Virus record (IMG/VR): IMGVR_UViG_3300023184_000093
Coordinates: 1 to 64,000 of that record
Length of the DNA stretch: 64,000 nucleotides
From: a virus
Strand: one strand, 5' to 3'
The translations under genes were made by a program, and so were the position numbers. Below, piece by piece: positions 41,214 to 49,580 of the stretch (positions are counted from its first letter, which is position 1; each line of letters begins with the position of its first letter). The notes below the pieces were generated by a model. The model saw nothing but the letters and a program-made list of their open reading frames with translations. It did no database searches and was not told where the DNA came from.

Positions 41214-41251
41214 GATATCCTTTTACCTCATTACATATAGTTAAGGATATC
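41214..41251 (+). promoter_or_regulatory. Inverted repeat overlapping a ribosome binding site
   Basis: GATATCC (41214-41220) pairs perfectly with GGATATC (41245-41251) across a 24-nt loop. The 3' arm contains the AAGGA Shine-Dalgarno sequence of the gene starting at 41254, so the folded form would hide it. The stem is only 7 bp. Confidence 0.35.
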
Positions 41252-41253
41252 CA

Positions 41254-41940
41254 ATGGCTAATCGTTACTGGGTACTCGGCAGTGGAACATGGAACTTGAC
41301 CAATACTGTGAACTGGTCTTCTACATCTAGTTTTGCAGTAGGTGGTGCCACTGTTCCTACTCCTAATGACGATGTATATTTTGACATAGGTTCAAATGTT
41401 GGTACATCACCTTTTACAGTTACATTAGGAACAACAGCTACATGTGCAAGTCTTAATATAATTAGACTAGATGGGCAATTAACATTTAATCTAGGAACAT
41501 TGTATGCAAATACACTTACTATATATGGTAGTGTTAATATTGTTAATACAACATCTATATTTTACACTAGTGTGTCTCCTAGTTGGGGTCCCACAACATC
41601 GACTAATTTTACAGCAACTAATTTTATAAAACTTGGATTTACTGCTACTTCTATGGTAAGTATACCAATCGCTACCACAGTAGCTAAAATATCAGGATCT
41701 GCTAATTTAGGAGAAGTATTGGTATCTCCTATATTATCATCTGCATCAAGATTACCGTTAGGTTCTATCAATATAGGAGAATCACCATTAGTAATAAATG
41801 TAGCATCAACTAGTTTAAGTTTAGCATTTACTCCAAAATATTTCCCAACATTCCCTGATTTACCAATTACGGTAATAGAGAAATTTGGAATAACTTATTC
41901 TAACACAATAACACCAATACCTTATCAATTCTGGGGATAA
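41254..41940 (+). CDS. Beta-solenoid-like fibre accessory protein
   Basis: 228 aa. It begins MANRYWVLGSGTWNLTNTVNW, a start I have seen in phage and bacterial surface proteins (MANRYWV.GTGTW...NWS), followed by VPTPNDDVYFDIGS and repeated short strands (TFNLGTLYANTLTIYGSVNIVN) that look like a beta-solenoid. No enzymatic motif. The next gene starts 1 bp after its stop. Likely a virion surface or fibre component. Confidence 0.6.
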   Translation: MANRYWVLGSGTWNLTNTVNWSSTSSFAVGGATVPTPNDDVYFDIGSNVGTSPFTVTLGTTATCASLNIIRLDGQLTFNLGTLYANTLTIYGSVNIVNTTSIFYTSVSPSWGPTTSTNFTATNFIKLGFTATSMVSIPIATTVAKISGSANLGEVLVSPILSSASRLPLGSINIGESPLVINVASTSLSLAFTPKYFPTFPDLPITVIEKFGITYSNTITPIPYQFWG

Positions 41941-41941
41941 T

Positions 41942-42220
41942 ATGGCAACAATAAGTATAAAAGATATTTTAGGATCAAACCTTGTAGGATATGTAGGTAG
42001 TCGTGGACCTGCGGGCGGCTATACTGGTAGTTTTGGATATACCGGTAGTCAGGGTGACCCAATGGGATGGACAGGTAGTAAGGGATATACAGGTAGTCGT
42101 GGACCTGCAGGCGGCTATACTGGTAGTAAAGGTGATCAAGGTGATCAAGGTTACATCGGATCATCCGGTGGTATATCAACAGGTAAAGCCATTGCTATGT
42201 CAATGATCTTCGGAGGATAA
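41942..42220 (+). CDS. Short collagen-like protein
   Basis: 92 aa. After about 18 residues (ISIKDILGSNLVGYVGS) it consists of Gly-X-Y triplets including GPAGGYTGS, duplicated at about 22 and 49, and ends GKAIAMSMIFGG, a hydrophobic C-terminus I recall from small cyanophage collagen-like proteins. Tightly packed between neighbours (1 bp gaps, GGAGG RBS for the next gene lies in its 3' end). Probably a small fibre or spike component. Confidence 0.65.
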   Translation: MATISIKDILGSNLVGYVGSRGPAGGYTGSFGYTGSQGDPMGWTGSKGYTGSRGPAGGYTGSKGDQGDQGYIGSSGGISTGKAIAMSMIFGG

Positions 42221-42221
42221 A

Positions 42222-42593
42222 ATGTCAGCACCAAATATTGTAAATGTATCGTCAATTATAGCAGGATATGTAGCTCAAGTACCTGCAAATATTATAGCAA
42301 ATGTATTGTTAAATAATTCACCAGGCAGTAATGCGGTTATAAAAGTAAATTCTTTAGTAATAACCAACGTAACAGATGGTGCAGTACCAACTACAGTATC
42401 TATCAATAATGCAGCCACTGGCTCTGGAACAAATTATAGAATAGCCTATAACATATATGTACCAGCCGGGGCCAGCTTGCAATTAGTAGATAAAGGAAAC
42501 TTTTTATATCTAACTGAAGATACAAGTATAATGATAACATCTGGTACAGCATCGGCATTAGAATATGTTGCTGTATATGAAACTATTAGCTAG
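42222..42593 (+). CDS. Small beta-rich virion-associated protein
   Basis: 123 aa, GGAGG RBS. Beta-rich throughout (NAVIKVNSLVITNVTDGA, TTVSINNAA, YRIAYNIYVPAGASLQLVDK, FLYLTEDTSIMITSG, LEYVAVYETIS). Its strand order and the IP/VPAGAS turn resemble the 113-aa protein at 6113. This type of small protein is frequent among structural genes of marine phages. No function can be assigned. Confidence 0.6.
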   Translation: MSAPNIVNVSSIIAGYVAQVPANIIANVLLNNSPGSNAVIKVNSLVITNVTDGAVPTTVSINNAATGSGTNYRIAYNIYVPAGASLQLVDKGNFLYLTEDTSIMITSGTASALEYVAVYETIS

Positions 42594-42608
42594 TATATAA
42601 AATAGACC

Positions 42609-43505
42609 ATGTCTAAGTTTTATAAAAGACTTGTTCAACCGGGTCGACCAGATAGTCCTACAACAATTTCAGCTGGCGGATTTTGGACCATACGTGATCA
42701 ACGATTAGCCCGGGCTAGTGGAATATGGCCTGATGGTGTAATTCCTAATCTTAATTACCTTGTAGTTGGTGGAGGTGGTGCTGGTGGAGACTCGGTAAGT
42801 TTGCAGCGCGGCGGAGGTGGCGGGGCTGGTGGATTACTAAATGATACATTTACAGCATATAATGCTAACACATATACTATTACAATAGGTGCTGGTGGAA
42901 CTGCTGTTAATGATGGAAGTGGTAATAACGGTGGTAATTCAGTTCTATCTAATGGTAGTACTAACATCATCACTGCGTATGGCGGTGGTGGTGGCGGCTA
43001 CAGCCCCAATAATGGAAACAACGGAGCATCAGGTGGCGGCGGCGGAGAGGGAGGCAGCAGCGGCGGCGGCTATCATCTTGGTGGTAAAGGTGTGTATCCT
43101 GGATCAACTTATATAAATGCTCCAAGACAAGGTTATGATGGTGGTAATGCACAGAATAGCCCGTTTCAAGGTGGTGGTGGTGGTGGTGCTGGCGGACCAG
43201 GTGTAGGTTTGATTCGTGGTCCTGGATTATATATAAACATTGCAGACGGATCAACAATAGCAGGCACATTTGCTCAAGGAGCAGGCACCCTAGATGAGGT
43301 AATCACTGCAAATTCCGGTAACGGTGGACAAGGATCTCACTATAACTTTACTGGCGAAAATCATAATGGTCAAGATGGAGTGGTTATACTTTGGTGGTCT
43401 GCCTCTTACAACAAACCTAGTATCATTACAGGTACATATACCTATTCAAAACAGAATGGATACCATATATACAAATTCACCGGCAGCGGTTCAATAAAAT
43501 TCTAA
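42609..43505 (+). CDS. Glycine-rich adhesin-like protein A
   Basis: 298 aa. N-terminal segment with GGFWTIRDQRLARASGIWP, then a glycine-rich domain (YLVVGGGGAGGDS; GGGGGAGGLL; AYGGGGGGYSP; GGGGGEGGSSGGGYHLGG) ending DGVVILWWSASY and TYTYSKQNGYHIYKFTGSGSIKF-like strands. The same ending is found in the 326-aa protein that follows and within the 1770-aa protein, so these are paralogous modules. Probably receptor-binding; glycine-rich loops in T-even gp38 are the variable host-range part. Confidence 0.7.
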   Translation: MSKFYKRLVQPGRPDSPTTISAGGFWTIRDQRLARASGIWPDGVIPNLNYLVVGGGGAGGDSVSLQRGGGGGAGGLLNDTFTAYNANTYTITIGAGGTAVNDGSGNNGGNSVLSNGSTNIITAYGGGGGGYSPNNGNNGASGGGGGEGGSSGGGYHLGGKGVYPGSTYINAPRQGYDGGNAQNSPFQGGGGGGAGGPGVGLIRGPGLYINIADGSTIAGTFAQGAGTLDEVITANSGNGGQGSHYNFTGENHNGQDGVVILWWSASYNKPSIITGTYTYSKQNGYHIYKFTGSGSIKF

Positions 43506-43509
43506 TAAT

Positions 43510-44490
43510 ATGAGTAATAATCCTAGACATATAATCCAACGTTATTATGTTCCTGTTAGTCAATCCAACATATCTGGTGTTTGGTCAATGAGAGAAGAAA
43601 TGCAGGGAGCATTTGACGGTGTATGGTCGTCGAGCGGTGTAATCCCAATAATTAATTATTTGGCTATTGGTGGTGGCGGTTCAGGCGGTAACGGAACTAG
43701 AACTGGAACCATTTCCGGCGGTGGTGCCGGTGGTGCAGGTGGATTAATAGTTGGATCATTTGGGCCAACATATAAACAACCTAGCTCAATTTATGGATAT
43801 CCATTAACTATTACAGTAGGAGCAGGGGGGCAACCAATTCCTCGTATTGGTTCTACTCAAGCTGGAAATTCTGGTAATAATGGTAATGATACTACAATCT
43901 CTGGAGAATTTTTTGTGTTAGGAACACTAGTTGCCTATGGCGGCGGGACTGGTGGTGGTGGACAACAATATGCTGACGTCGGAACTACGGGAGCCTCTGG
44001 AGGATCGGGTGGTGGACAAGGCGGATACAGTACTGGCTCTAACCCTATACTTGCAGGAGCATCAACACAAGGCAGCTCAACATATGGTGGATATGGTAAT
44101 AGCGGTGGAAATTCTTCAGGTTTAGGTGGAGCAGCCGGTGGTGGTGCAGGCTCATCCGCAGCAGGGCAAACCGCTGGTGATGGATTATTCGTTAATGTAG
44201 CCAATGGATCTTCTTATTCTGCTATATATGGTAGAGGAGGGGCTCCTGCTTCGGATAGATTAAACGTTGCCGGCTCTGCTCAGGGATATGGTAGTGGTGG
44301 TAATGGCGGATTTTCTGATTACACTAATCCTTCAAATCAAGGTGGGTCTGGACAAAACGGTAGGGTTATATTTTGGTACGATAGTGGTTTCCCTCTAGCA
44401 TCTTCTGTAACAGGATCCTATACATATACTTTAGAAAAAGGATTCAGAATATATGTATTTGATTATCCCGGCGGCACCATATCATTTTAA
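43510..44490 (+). CDS. Glycine-rich adhesin-like protein B
   Basis: 326 aa, paralogue of the preceding gene: NISGVWSMREEMQGAFDGVW parallels its partner's GGFWTIRDQRLARASGIW, then INYLAIGGGGSGGNG, multiple Gly-rich loops, a GRVIFWYDSGFP strand and a C-terminal GSYTYTLEKGFRIYVFDY. No catalytic motif. It is the last gene of the adhesin block; the next gene has a different type of promoter. Two adjacent copies suggest alternative or paired host-recognition tips. Confidence 0.7.
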   Translation: MSNNPRHIIQRYYVPVSQSNISGVWSMREEMQGAFDGVWSSSGVIPIINYLAIGGGGSGGNGTRTGTISGGGAGGAGGLIVGSFGPTYKQPSSIYGYPLTITVGAGGQPIPRIGSTQAGNSGNNGNDTTISGEFFVLGTLVAYGGGTGGGGQQYADVGTTGASGGSGGGQGGYSTGSNPILAGASTQGSSTYGGYGNSGGNSSGLGGAAGGGAGSSAAGQTAGDGLFVNVANGSSYSAIYGRGGAPASDRLNVAGSAQGYGSGGNGGFSDYTNPSNQGGSGQNGRVIFWYDSGFPLASSVTGSYTYTLEKGFRIYVFDYPGGTISF

Positions 44491-44501
44491 TATCAAGATC
44501 T

Positions 44502-44529
44502 TTGACATTACATTCATTTAGTGTATAAT
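44502..44529 (+). promoter_or_regulatory. Near-consensus sigma70 promoter
   Basis: TTGACA (44502-44507), 16-bp spacer, TATAAT (44524-44529). The start point expected about 7 bp downstream (around 44536) leaves only about 5 nt before the ATG at 44541, so the mRNA would be essentially leaderless. Confidence 0.75.
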
Positions 44530-44540
44530 TAATAGCATAT

Positions 44541-47500
44541 ATGAAACTTGCTATTATAGATATTATTGGTATACCCTACGATGGTAATACTATAGACCGT
44601 CAAGGGCTTGGTGGTAGTGAAAGTGCTGTTACACTTATAGCACGAGAATTAGCACAAATTGGATTTACTGTTACAGTATTTAATAATTGTGGTATGGATC
44701 ACGCAAAACCTGGAAACTATAACGGAGTTGAATATAAACCATTAATTGAATTGGCTAATGATCATGTTTTTGATATTGTTATTAGTTCACGTACAGTAAT
44801 ACCATTTACTGATCCTAAAGACTATGACAAATTAGGAGATAATAGAGCAAATCCATTCTATAGCATGAATTTGTATGATAGGATATTGTCCAAAGCAACA
44901 ATGCGTATATTATGGATGCATGATACATTTTGTCTAGGTGATAACATCATTGAGGAACTTACAGTTGCTGATCGTATAACTGATATATTCACTCTCAGCG
45001 ATTTCCACTTAACCTATGTTGCAAATTGTAATCACGGCCGCAGACGCAATTTTGAAGTACTAAAACGTAAGATGTTTATCACACGTAATGGTGCTAGAAA
45101 TTATAAAAAAGAAGTTGATATCAAAGCCAAGGATCATAACTTATTTGTATATAATGCTAGTGTGACTAAGGGTATGATTCCATTAGTAAATCATATTTGG
45201 CCTAAGGTAAAGGCTATGATACCCAGTGCTAGATTAAAAGTCATAGGTGGCTATTATAGATTCAGTGAAAGTTCAGCACCCGATCAGCAAGAAAAAGATT
45301 GGCGTCGAATGGCAGCTGATCCAGGCAATTTAGAACTTGGCATTGAATATACTGGAGTTATTTCACAAAAAGAAATTGCCGATATATTAACTTCTGCTAG
45401 TTTTATGATTTACCCGGCGGCATTTCCTGAAACATTTGGTATATCATCATTGGAGAGCTTATTATATAACACTCCTGTGATCACTTGTAGATTTGGTGCA
45501 TTGGAAGAAATTGCATTAGAAGGTGCTTGTTATCATATAGATTATTCTATAGAACCTAACGGATTGTTTCCCGATATTAATAGTCCCGAACAAGTTAATA
45601 AATTTGTAGAAATGACTATAAAAGCATATCATAATCGATATCTGCATCAACAAAAACAATACTACTGTAATATTGTTAAAGATATTGCAGGCTGGGATAC
45701 TGTGGCTCTACAGTGGAAACAATTTATAGCCCATAAGTTAGGAAAATATCTATCTAGAGATAGCTATCGTCGAGTTTCAAAGATTAATCATAGAGTACAC
45801 AAAATATGGAATCGTAGATTTACTAATGTTATAGAATTGGAAAACTATAAATCAGGTAATGAACAAAAGATAGTAGTTATTAGTCCTTTCTATAATTGTG
45901 CTGAATATATTTCTCGTTGTGTGACTAGTGTGGCCACACAAGATTATGATAATTATGAACACATTTTAATAGATGATGCTAGTACAGATAATAGTCTAGA
46001 AGTCATCATAGAAACATTAAGGCCGATGCCTGCAGATATTAGAAATAAGTTCACAGTTATTTCAAATAAAGAGAATTTAGGGGCAGTTAGGAATCAAATA
46101 CAAAATATTAGATCAATGATCAAAGATGATGCTATTATTATGTTATTAGATGGTGATGATAGCCTTGTTAATGACAATACTATATTTTCTTATTATAATT
46201 CTATCTATGATGGAACTACTGAATTTACTTATGGTTCCTGTTGGAGCATGGTTGATAATATTCCATTAATCAGCCAACCATATCCTGAAGAAATTAAACA
46301 AAATCGATTATACAGAAACTATCATTTTAATTGGATATTACCTTATACACATTTACGTACATTTAAAAAATTATTGTTAGATAAAATCGATGACAGTAAA
46401 TTTAAAGATAGTAATGGTAATTGGTATAGAGCAGGCGGAGACGGAAGTGTATTTTATGCATTAATAGAAACAGCAGATCCAGATCGAGTAAAATGCATAA
46501 CAGATATAGTTTATAATTATAATGATGCAAGTCCATTAAATGATTATAAAGTTAATGCAGAAGAACAAAATAAAAATGCAAGAGAGATAGTAAACAATAT
46601 GATTCAACCAAAAAAAAAGATACTTATAGCAATTCCTACAGCTAAGAACATTGAACCAGATACATTTAAAAGCATATATGATCTTATTGTACCTGATGGA
46701 TATGAAACAATGTTTCAATTTTTCTATGGATACAATATAGATCAAGTACGCAATTTAATTGCAGATTGGGTAATAAATGGATTTGATTACTTGTTTTCAG
46801 TAGATAGTGACATTGCATTTCCTCCAGATACATTAGCTAAATTATTATCCCACGATAAAGATGTAATAAGTGGTTTGTATATACAACGTAAACCGGGACA
46901 ACATATATTAGAAATATATGAACACACTCCAACCGGCGGTGTTGCTAATATGCCTTATGGAAAATTAAAAGGCAGATCATTGTTAGAGGTAGCGGGTTGT
47001 GGATTTGGTTGTGCATTGGTTAAATCAGAAGTATTTAGATCTATAGGATATCCTCAATTTAAATATCATAGTGCAATTAGTCATAATAATACAGTATCCG
47101 AAGATGTAGATTTTTGTACCAAAGCTAGAGACAAAGGTTTTAAGATTTGGGCAGATCCTACTATATTATGTAGACATATTGGAAGTTTTACATTTAATAT
47201 AGATACTAATATACCTGCTATTGACACACATTCAACTGTAGTTGATATTAAACAATTTTTAAGAGAATTACGCGAACCATATCCATTCCCACCAGCACAT
47301 ATAGATTACTTGATTAAATTAAAAGATCAAGGAATAGAGCCAAAAGTTGTTTATGATATAGGTGCGTGTGTATTGCATTGGACTGATAGAGTAAGAAAAA
47401 TTTGGCCAGATGCAGAAGTTATAGCATTTGAAGCAGCAGATGTACATGAGTTCTTATATCAAGAAGCGGGTGTAAAATACTTCATAGGTGTACTAAGTGA

Positions 47501-47912
47501 CCAAAGTGGTAAAGAAGTTAATTTCTATCAAAACAATGAAGCACCCGGCGGCAATAGTTATTATAGAGAAAATCCTGATATTCAACCAGCAGCGGCAACA
47601 CTATACAGTGACAATTATATTAGAAAACTTAAAACTATTACACTTGATGCTGTTGTTAGTCTTAATAAGTATCCGCCACCTGATTTGATTAAAATGGATA
47701 TTCAAGGTGCTGAATTAGATGTGCTTAAAGGTGCTCAAGAAACTATTAAAACTGCCAAACATATTATATTAGAATTACAAATAGTAGAATATAACAAAGG
47801 TGCTCCGTTAAAAGATACTGTGATTGCTTATATGGATTCAATAGGCTATGACTGTTTAGGACTTTTTAGCAACAACGGTCCCGACGGCGACTATCATTTC
47901 GTGCGTAGATAA
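44541..47912 (+). CDS. Multidomain glycosyltransferase-FkbM methyltransferase fusion
   Basis: 1123 aa. Residues 1-400 look like a GT4 (GT-B) glycosyltransferase: GGSE near 24 and the E-x7-E motif in PETFGISSLE (296-305). Residues about 442-690 are a GT2 (GT-A) domain with VVISPFYN, LIDDASTDNS and a DGDD (537-540) metal-binding motif. Residues about 692-890 form a second GT-A-like domain with SVDSDIAFPP (753-762) and a late EDVDFC. Residues about 935-1123 match FkbM methyltransferases: VVYDIGACVL, IAFEA and LIKMDIQGAELDVL (1049-1062). No membrane segment. Probably assembles and O-methylates a glycan in the cytoplasm. The acceptor (fibre protein, host surface sugar or DNA) cannot be told. No clear Shine-Dalgarno sequence; sigma70-type promoter. 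Confidence 0.8.
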   Translation: MKLAIIDIIGIPYDGNTIDRQGLGGSESAVTLIARELAQIGFTVTVFNNCGMDHAKPGNYNGVEYKPLIELANDHVFDIVISSRTVIPFTDPKDYDKLGDNRANPFYSMNLYDRILSKATMRILWMHDTFCLGDNIIEELTVADRITDIFTLSDFHLTYVANCNHGRRRNFEVLKRKMFITRNGARNYKKEVDIKAKDHNLFVYNASVTKGMIPLVNHIWPKVKAMIPSARLKVIGGYYRFSESSAPDQQEKDWRRMAADPGNLELGIEYTGVISQKEIADILTSASFMIYPAAFPETFGISSLESLLYNTPVITCRFGALEEIALEGACYHIDYSIEPNGLFPDINSPEQVNKFVEMTIKAYHNRYLHQQKQYYCNIVKDIAGWDTVALQWKQFIAHKLGKYLSRDSYRRVSKINHRVHKIWNRRFTNVIELENYKSGNEQKIVVISPFYNCAEYISRCVTSVATQDYDNYEHILIDDASTDNSLEVIIETLRPMPADIRNKFTVISNKENLGAVRNQIQNIRSMIKDDAIIMLLDGDDSLVNDNTIFSYYNSIYDGTTEFTYGSCWSMVDNIPLISQPYPEEIKQNRLYRNYHFNWILPYTHLRTFKKLLLDKIDDSKFKDSNGNWYRAGGDGSVFYALIETADPDRVKCITDIVYNYNDASPLNDYKVNAEEQNKNAREIVNNMIQPKKKILIAIPTAKNIEPDTFKSIYDLIVPDGYETMFQFFYGYNIDQVRNLIADWVINGFDYLFSVDSDIAFPPDTLAKLLSHDKDVISGLYIQRKPGQHILEIYEHTPTGGVANMPYGKLKGRSLLEVAGCGFGCALVKSEVFRSIGYPQFKYHSAISHNNTVSEDVDFCTKARDKGFKIWADPTILCRHIGSFTFNIDTNIPAIDTHSTVVDIKQFLRELREPYPFPPAHIDYLIKLKDQGIEPKVVYDIGACVLHWTDRVRKIWPDAEVIAFEAADVHEFLYQEAGVKYFIGVLSDQSGKEVNFYQNNEAPGGNSYYRENPDIQPAAATLYSDNYIRKLKTITLDAVVSLNKYPPPDLIKMDIQGAELDVLKGAQETIKTAKHIILELQIVEYNKGAPLKDTVIAYMDSIGYDCLGLFSNNGPDGDYHFVRR

Positions 47913-47920
47913 CATAAATA
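47912..47920 (+). promoter_or_regulatory. Putative T4-type late promoter
   Basis: ACATAAATA starts at the last base of the upstream stop codon and lies 23 bp before the ATG of the nuclease gene. Confidence 0.5.
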
Positions 47921-47922
47921 TT

Positions 47923-47943
47923 GGTAGTTAATTAAGGACTACC
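47923..47943 (+). promoter_or_regulatory. Hairpin presenting the RBS before the nuclease gene
   Basis: GGTAGT (47923-47928) pairs with ACTACC (47938-47943), directly against the ATG at 47944. The AAGG(A) Shine-Dalgarno sequence lies in the 9-nt loop and at the loop/stem border. The predicted late start point (about 47926) would fall inside the 5' arm, so a late transcript would lose part of this hairpin, whereas read-through RNA would keep it. Confidence 0.4.
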
Positions 47944-48765
47944 ATGAAAAAACTACTAACTATTGCCTTGCTATTTGTAGCAGGATTAGCTCAAGCCTGG
48001 GACCAACGTGCCCCATTACAACCAGGTGCATGTCAAGTACATAGCCCATATGGATTTGCTGCCACACAAAGAGCAGCACAACCAATTTGCCGCGAAGCTT
48101 ACCTAGTCGCATATGATGCTCCTGTTAAGATTCCTGTATATGTAGCATATACATTATTGCCACAAAATGCACTAGGATGCTGGCCACGCACAAATGCGTT
48201 TGTATCAGATCAAAGTGTACAGGGAGGTGCTCGACCGGATGATTATGCTGGTACAGGCTACGACAAAGGTCATATGAGTCCTGATGGCGACTTATCTTGG
48301 TCACAACAGGTTGAATATGAAAGTTTTTTAATGACTAATATGGTACCTCAGAGAGGATCACTTAACAGAGGTATATGGAAACTACTTGAAACCAGCGTTC
48401 GTGGATGGGCAGTTCAATTGAATCAACCATTTACTATCTATGTTGGCGGAATTTACAACAACGGAGATAAACGTATTGGCAACGGTGTTATTGTTCCTCA
48501 TGCTTATTATAAAATTGTTATTAATAATCAAACTAGACAAGTAGCAGGATGGTTGTTCCCGCATGTTGAACCTTACCCAAACTTAGGTAATGACCTAACT
48601 GTTTTCCGTAAACCAATTGCTGATATTATGCAAGAAGCAGGAGTCAAATATGCTTTCCCCGCAGGAGCAATCGAACTACAACCAGGACAAGAATGGCCTA
48701 TGAATTTTGGACAACTTACAGCGGCTAAGAAACAAAAATGTGGAGCAAATGCTTCAGCTGATTAA
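47944..48765 (+). CDS. Secreted DNA/RNA non-specific endonuclease (NucA/EndA type)
   Basis: 273 aa. Residues 1-18 form a Sec signal peptide (KK, hydrophobic core LLTIALLFVAGL, AQA cleavage site). The beta-beta-alpha-metal nuclease core is clear: YDKGHMSPDGDLSW with catalytic His110, then TNMVPQRGSLNRGIWKLLE with Asn132, Asn141 and Glu149 matching the DRGH...N...N..W..LE pattern of the family. It should degrade DNA and RNA in the periplasm or outside the cell, using a divalent metal. In a phage this could destroy DNA of superinfecting phages or salvage host nucleotides. Five cysteines in the mature part may allow disulfides. Start chosen at the ATG giving the complete signal peptide. Confidence 0.88.
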   Translation: MKKLLTIALLFVAGLAQAWDQRAPLQPGACQVHSPYGFAATQRAAQPICREAYLVAYDAPVKIPVYVAYTLLPQNALGCWPRTNAFVSDQSVQGGARPDDYAGTGYDKGHMSPDGDLSWSQQVEYESFLMTNMVPQRGSLNRGIWKLLETSVRGWAVQLNQPFTIYVGGIYNNGDKRIGNGVIVPHAYYKIVINNQTRQVAGWLFPHVEPYPNLGNDLTVFRKPIADIMQEAGVKYAFPAGAIELQPGQEWPMNFGQLTAAKKQKCGANASAD

Positions 48766-49406
48766 GTCTTAGTTTTACAATTATTTCCGTGCCAGCGAGT
48801 ATAGTTATTAACACTTATAGTTTTAGAACAATACTCACACACTTTTTTTAACTGCGAAGTATGCCTGCCCTCATCTAATTGTTTTCTCATTATAGATCCC
48901 CCAATTAGATTATGTGTTCCGGCATCTATTCTTGCTTGGTTAGACGCGGGTCCTAAAAAATTATGTGTTTTATTTTCTAATCTTTTTAAGTTAGATTCAC
49001 GTTGAATTTTTCCACCTTGAAAATTATGTGTACCATTAGCTATTTTTTTGTTATTAACTATAGAAGCAGCCTCAACTCCTTTACGTTGAACATTAGGATC
49101 TAAAAAAGGATGTGTTCCGTCTGCTAACTTTTTATAAGCAACTTTCCTTGCTATCTCTGATAATTCTTCTGAAGATAGTTTCATACGAACAGCTATAGCA
49201 TAACAAGCACCATAATCGCCCTGAGAACAATGAACATCGTAGTGTTCTTGTATAGTAATACCTGTTAAGTTAGCAGGATCGTGATTACTATGATTGCCGT
49301 CTATATGATGGATTTCATAACTTCGTCCTTCACTATCTTTAGGGATAGGACCGTTATGTTCTTGATAGATCTTTCTGTACCTAGCAGTACCACAATAAAT
49401 ACACAT
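48762..49406 (-). CDS. HNH homing endonuclease
   Basis: 214 aa, antisense; its stop overlaps the nuclease stop by 4 bp. The start has CxxC (CIYC, residues 2-5) and the HNH core YEIHHIDGNHSNHDPANL (30-47) with HH33-34, Asn47 and later H55/H59. A second zinc pair CEYC lies near the C-terminus. Between them, four to five short repeats of the form [AN]xGTHNFxGG resemble NUMOD3-type DNA-binding motifs of homing endonucleases. RBS AAGGAG is 8 nt before the ATG. Free-standing, no intron is apparent. Its promoter/leader is shared with the GIY-YIG gene at 63345, indicating mobile-element-like regulation. Confidence 0.85.
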   Translation of the reverse strand: MCIYCGTARYRKIYQEHNGPIPKDSEGRSYEIHHIDGNHSNHDPANLTGITIQEHYDVHCSQGDYGACYAIAVRMKLSSEELSEIARKVAYKKLADGTHPFLDPNVQRKGVEAASIVNNKKIANGTHNFQGGKIQRESNLKRLENKTHNFLGPASNQARIDAGTHNLIGGSIMRKQLDEGRHTSQLKKVCEYCSKTISVNNYTRWHGNNCKTKT

Positions 49407-49426
49407 TGCTGATGCTCCTTCAAAGC

Positions 49427-49474
49427 GTTAGAGTAGTTGGATATTTCCAGTATCGCGAACTACAACTTTATTTA
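49427..49474 (-). repeat. Homing-endonuclease leader repeat, copy 1
   Basis: 48-bp segment matching 63907-63954 at 44 of 48 positions. Read on the minus strand it holds a late-promoter-like AACTAAATA (49469-49477) and then a hairpin (GTAGTT...AACTAC, 49433-49463, with inner GGA/TCC). The four differences fall outside both stems. Confidence 0.8.
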
Positions 49475-49484
49475 GTTAAATACT

Positions 49485-49580
49485 ATGAATGAAACTACAA
49501 ACAATCCAAATGAATATCCAGTCTATCCAGAAGATGATGGCACAGATCGTCCAAGAAATCCTTACAGCCCTGTATGAAGC
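49485..49580 (+). CDS. Possible 31-aa Pro/Asn-rich micro-ORF
   Basis: Encodes a 31-residue acidic, proline- and asparagine-rich peptide starting MNETTNNPNEYPVYPEDDG and ending NPYSPV. No signal peptide. It overlaps, in another frame, a 46-aa ORF starting 4 bp later. The Shine-Dalgarno sequence is weak. Composition looks protein-like, but length alone gives little support. Confidence 0.3.
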
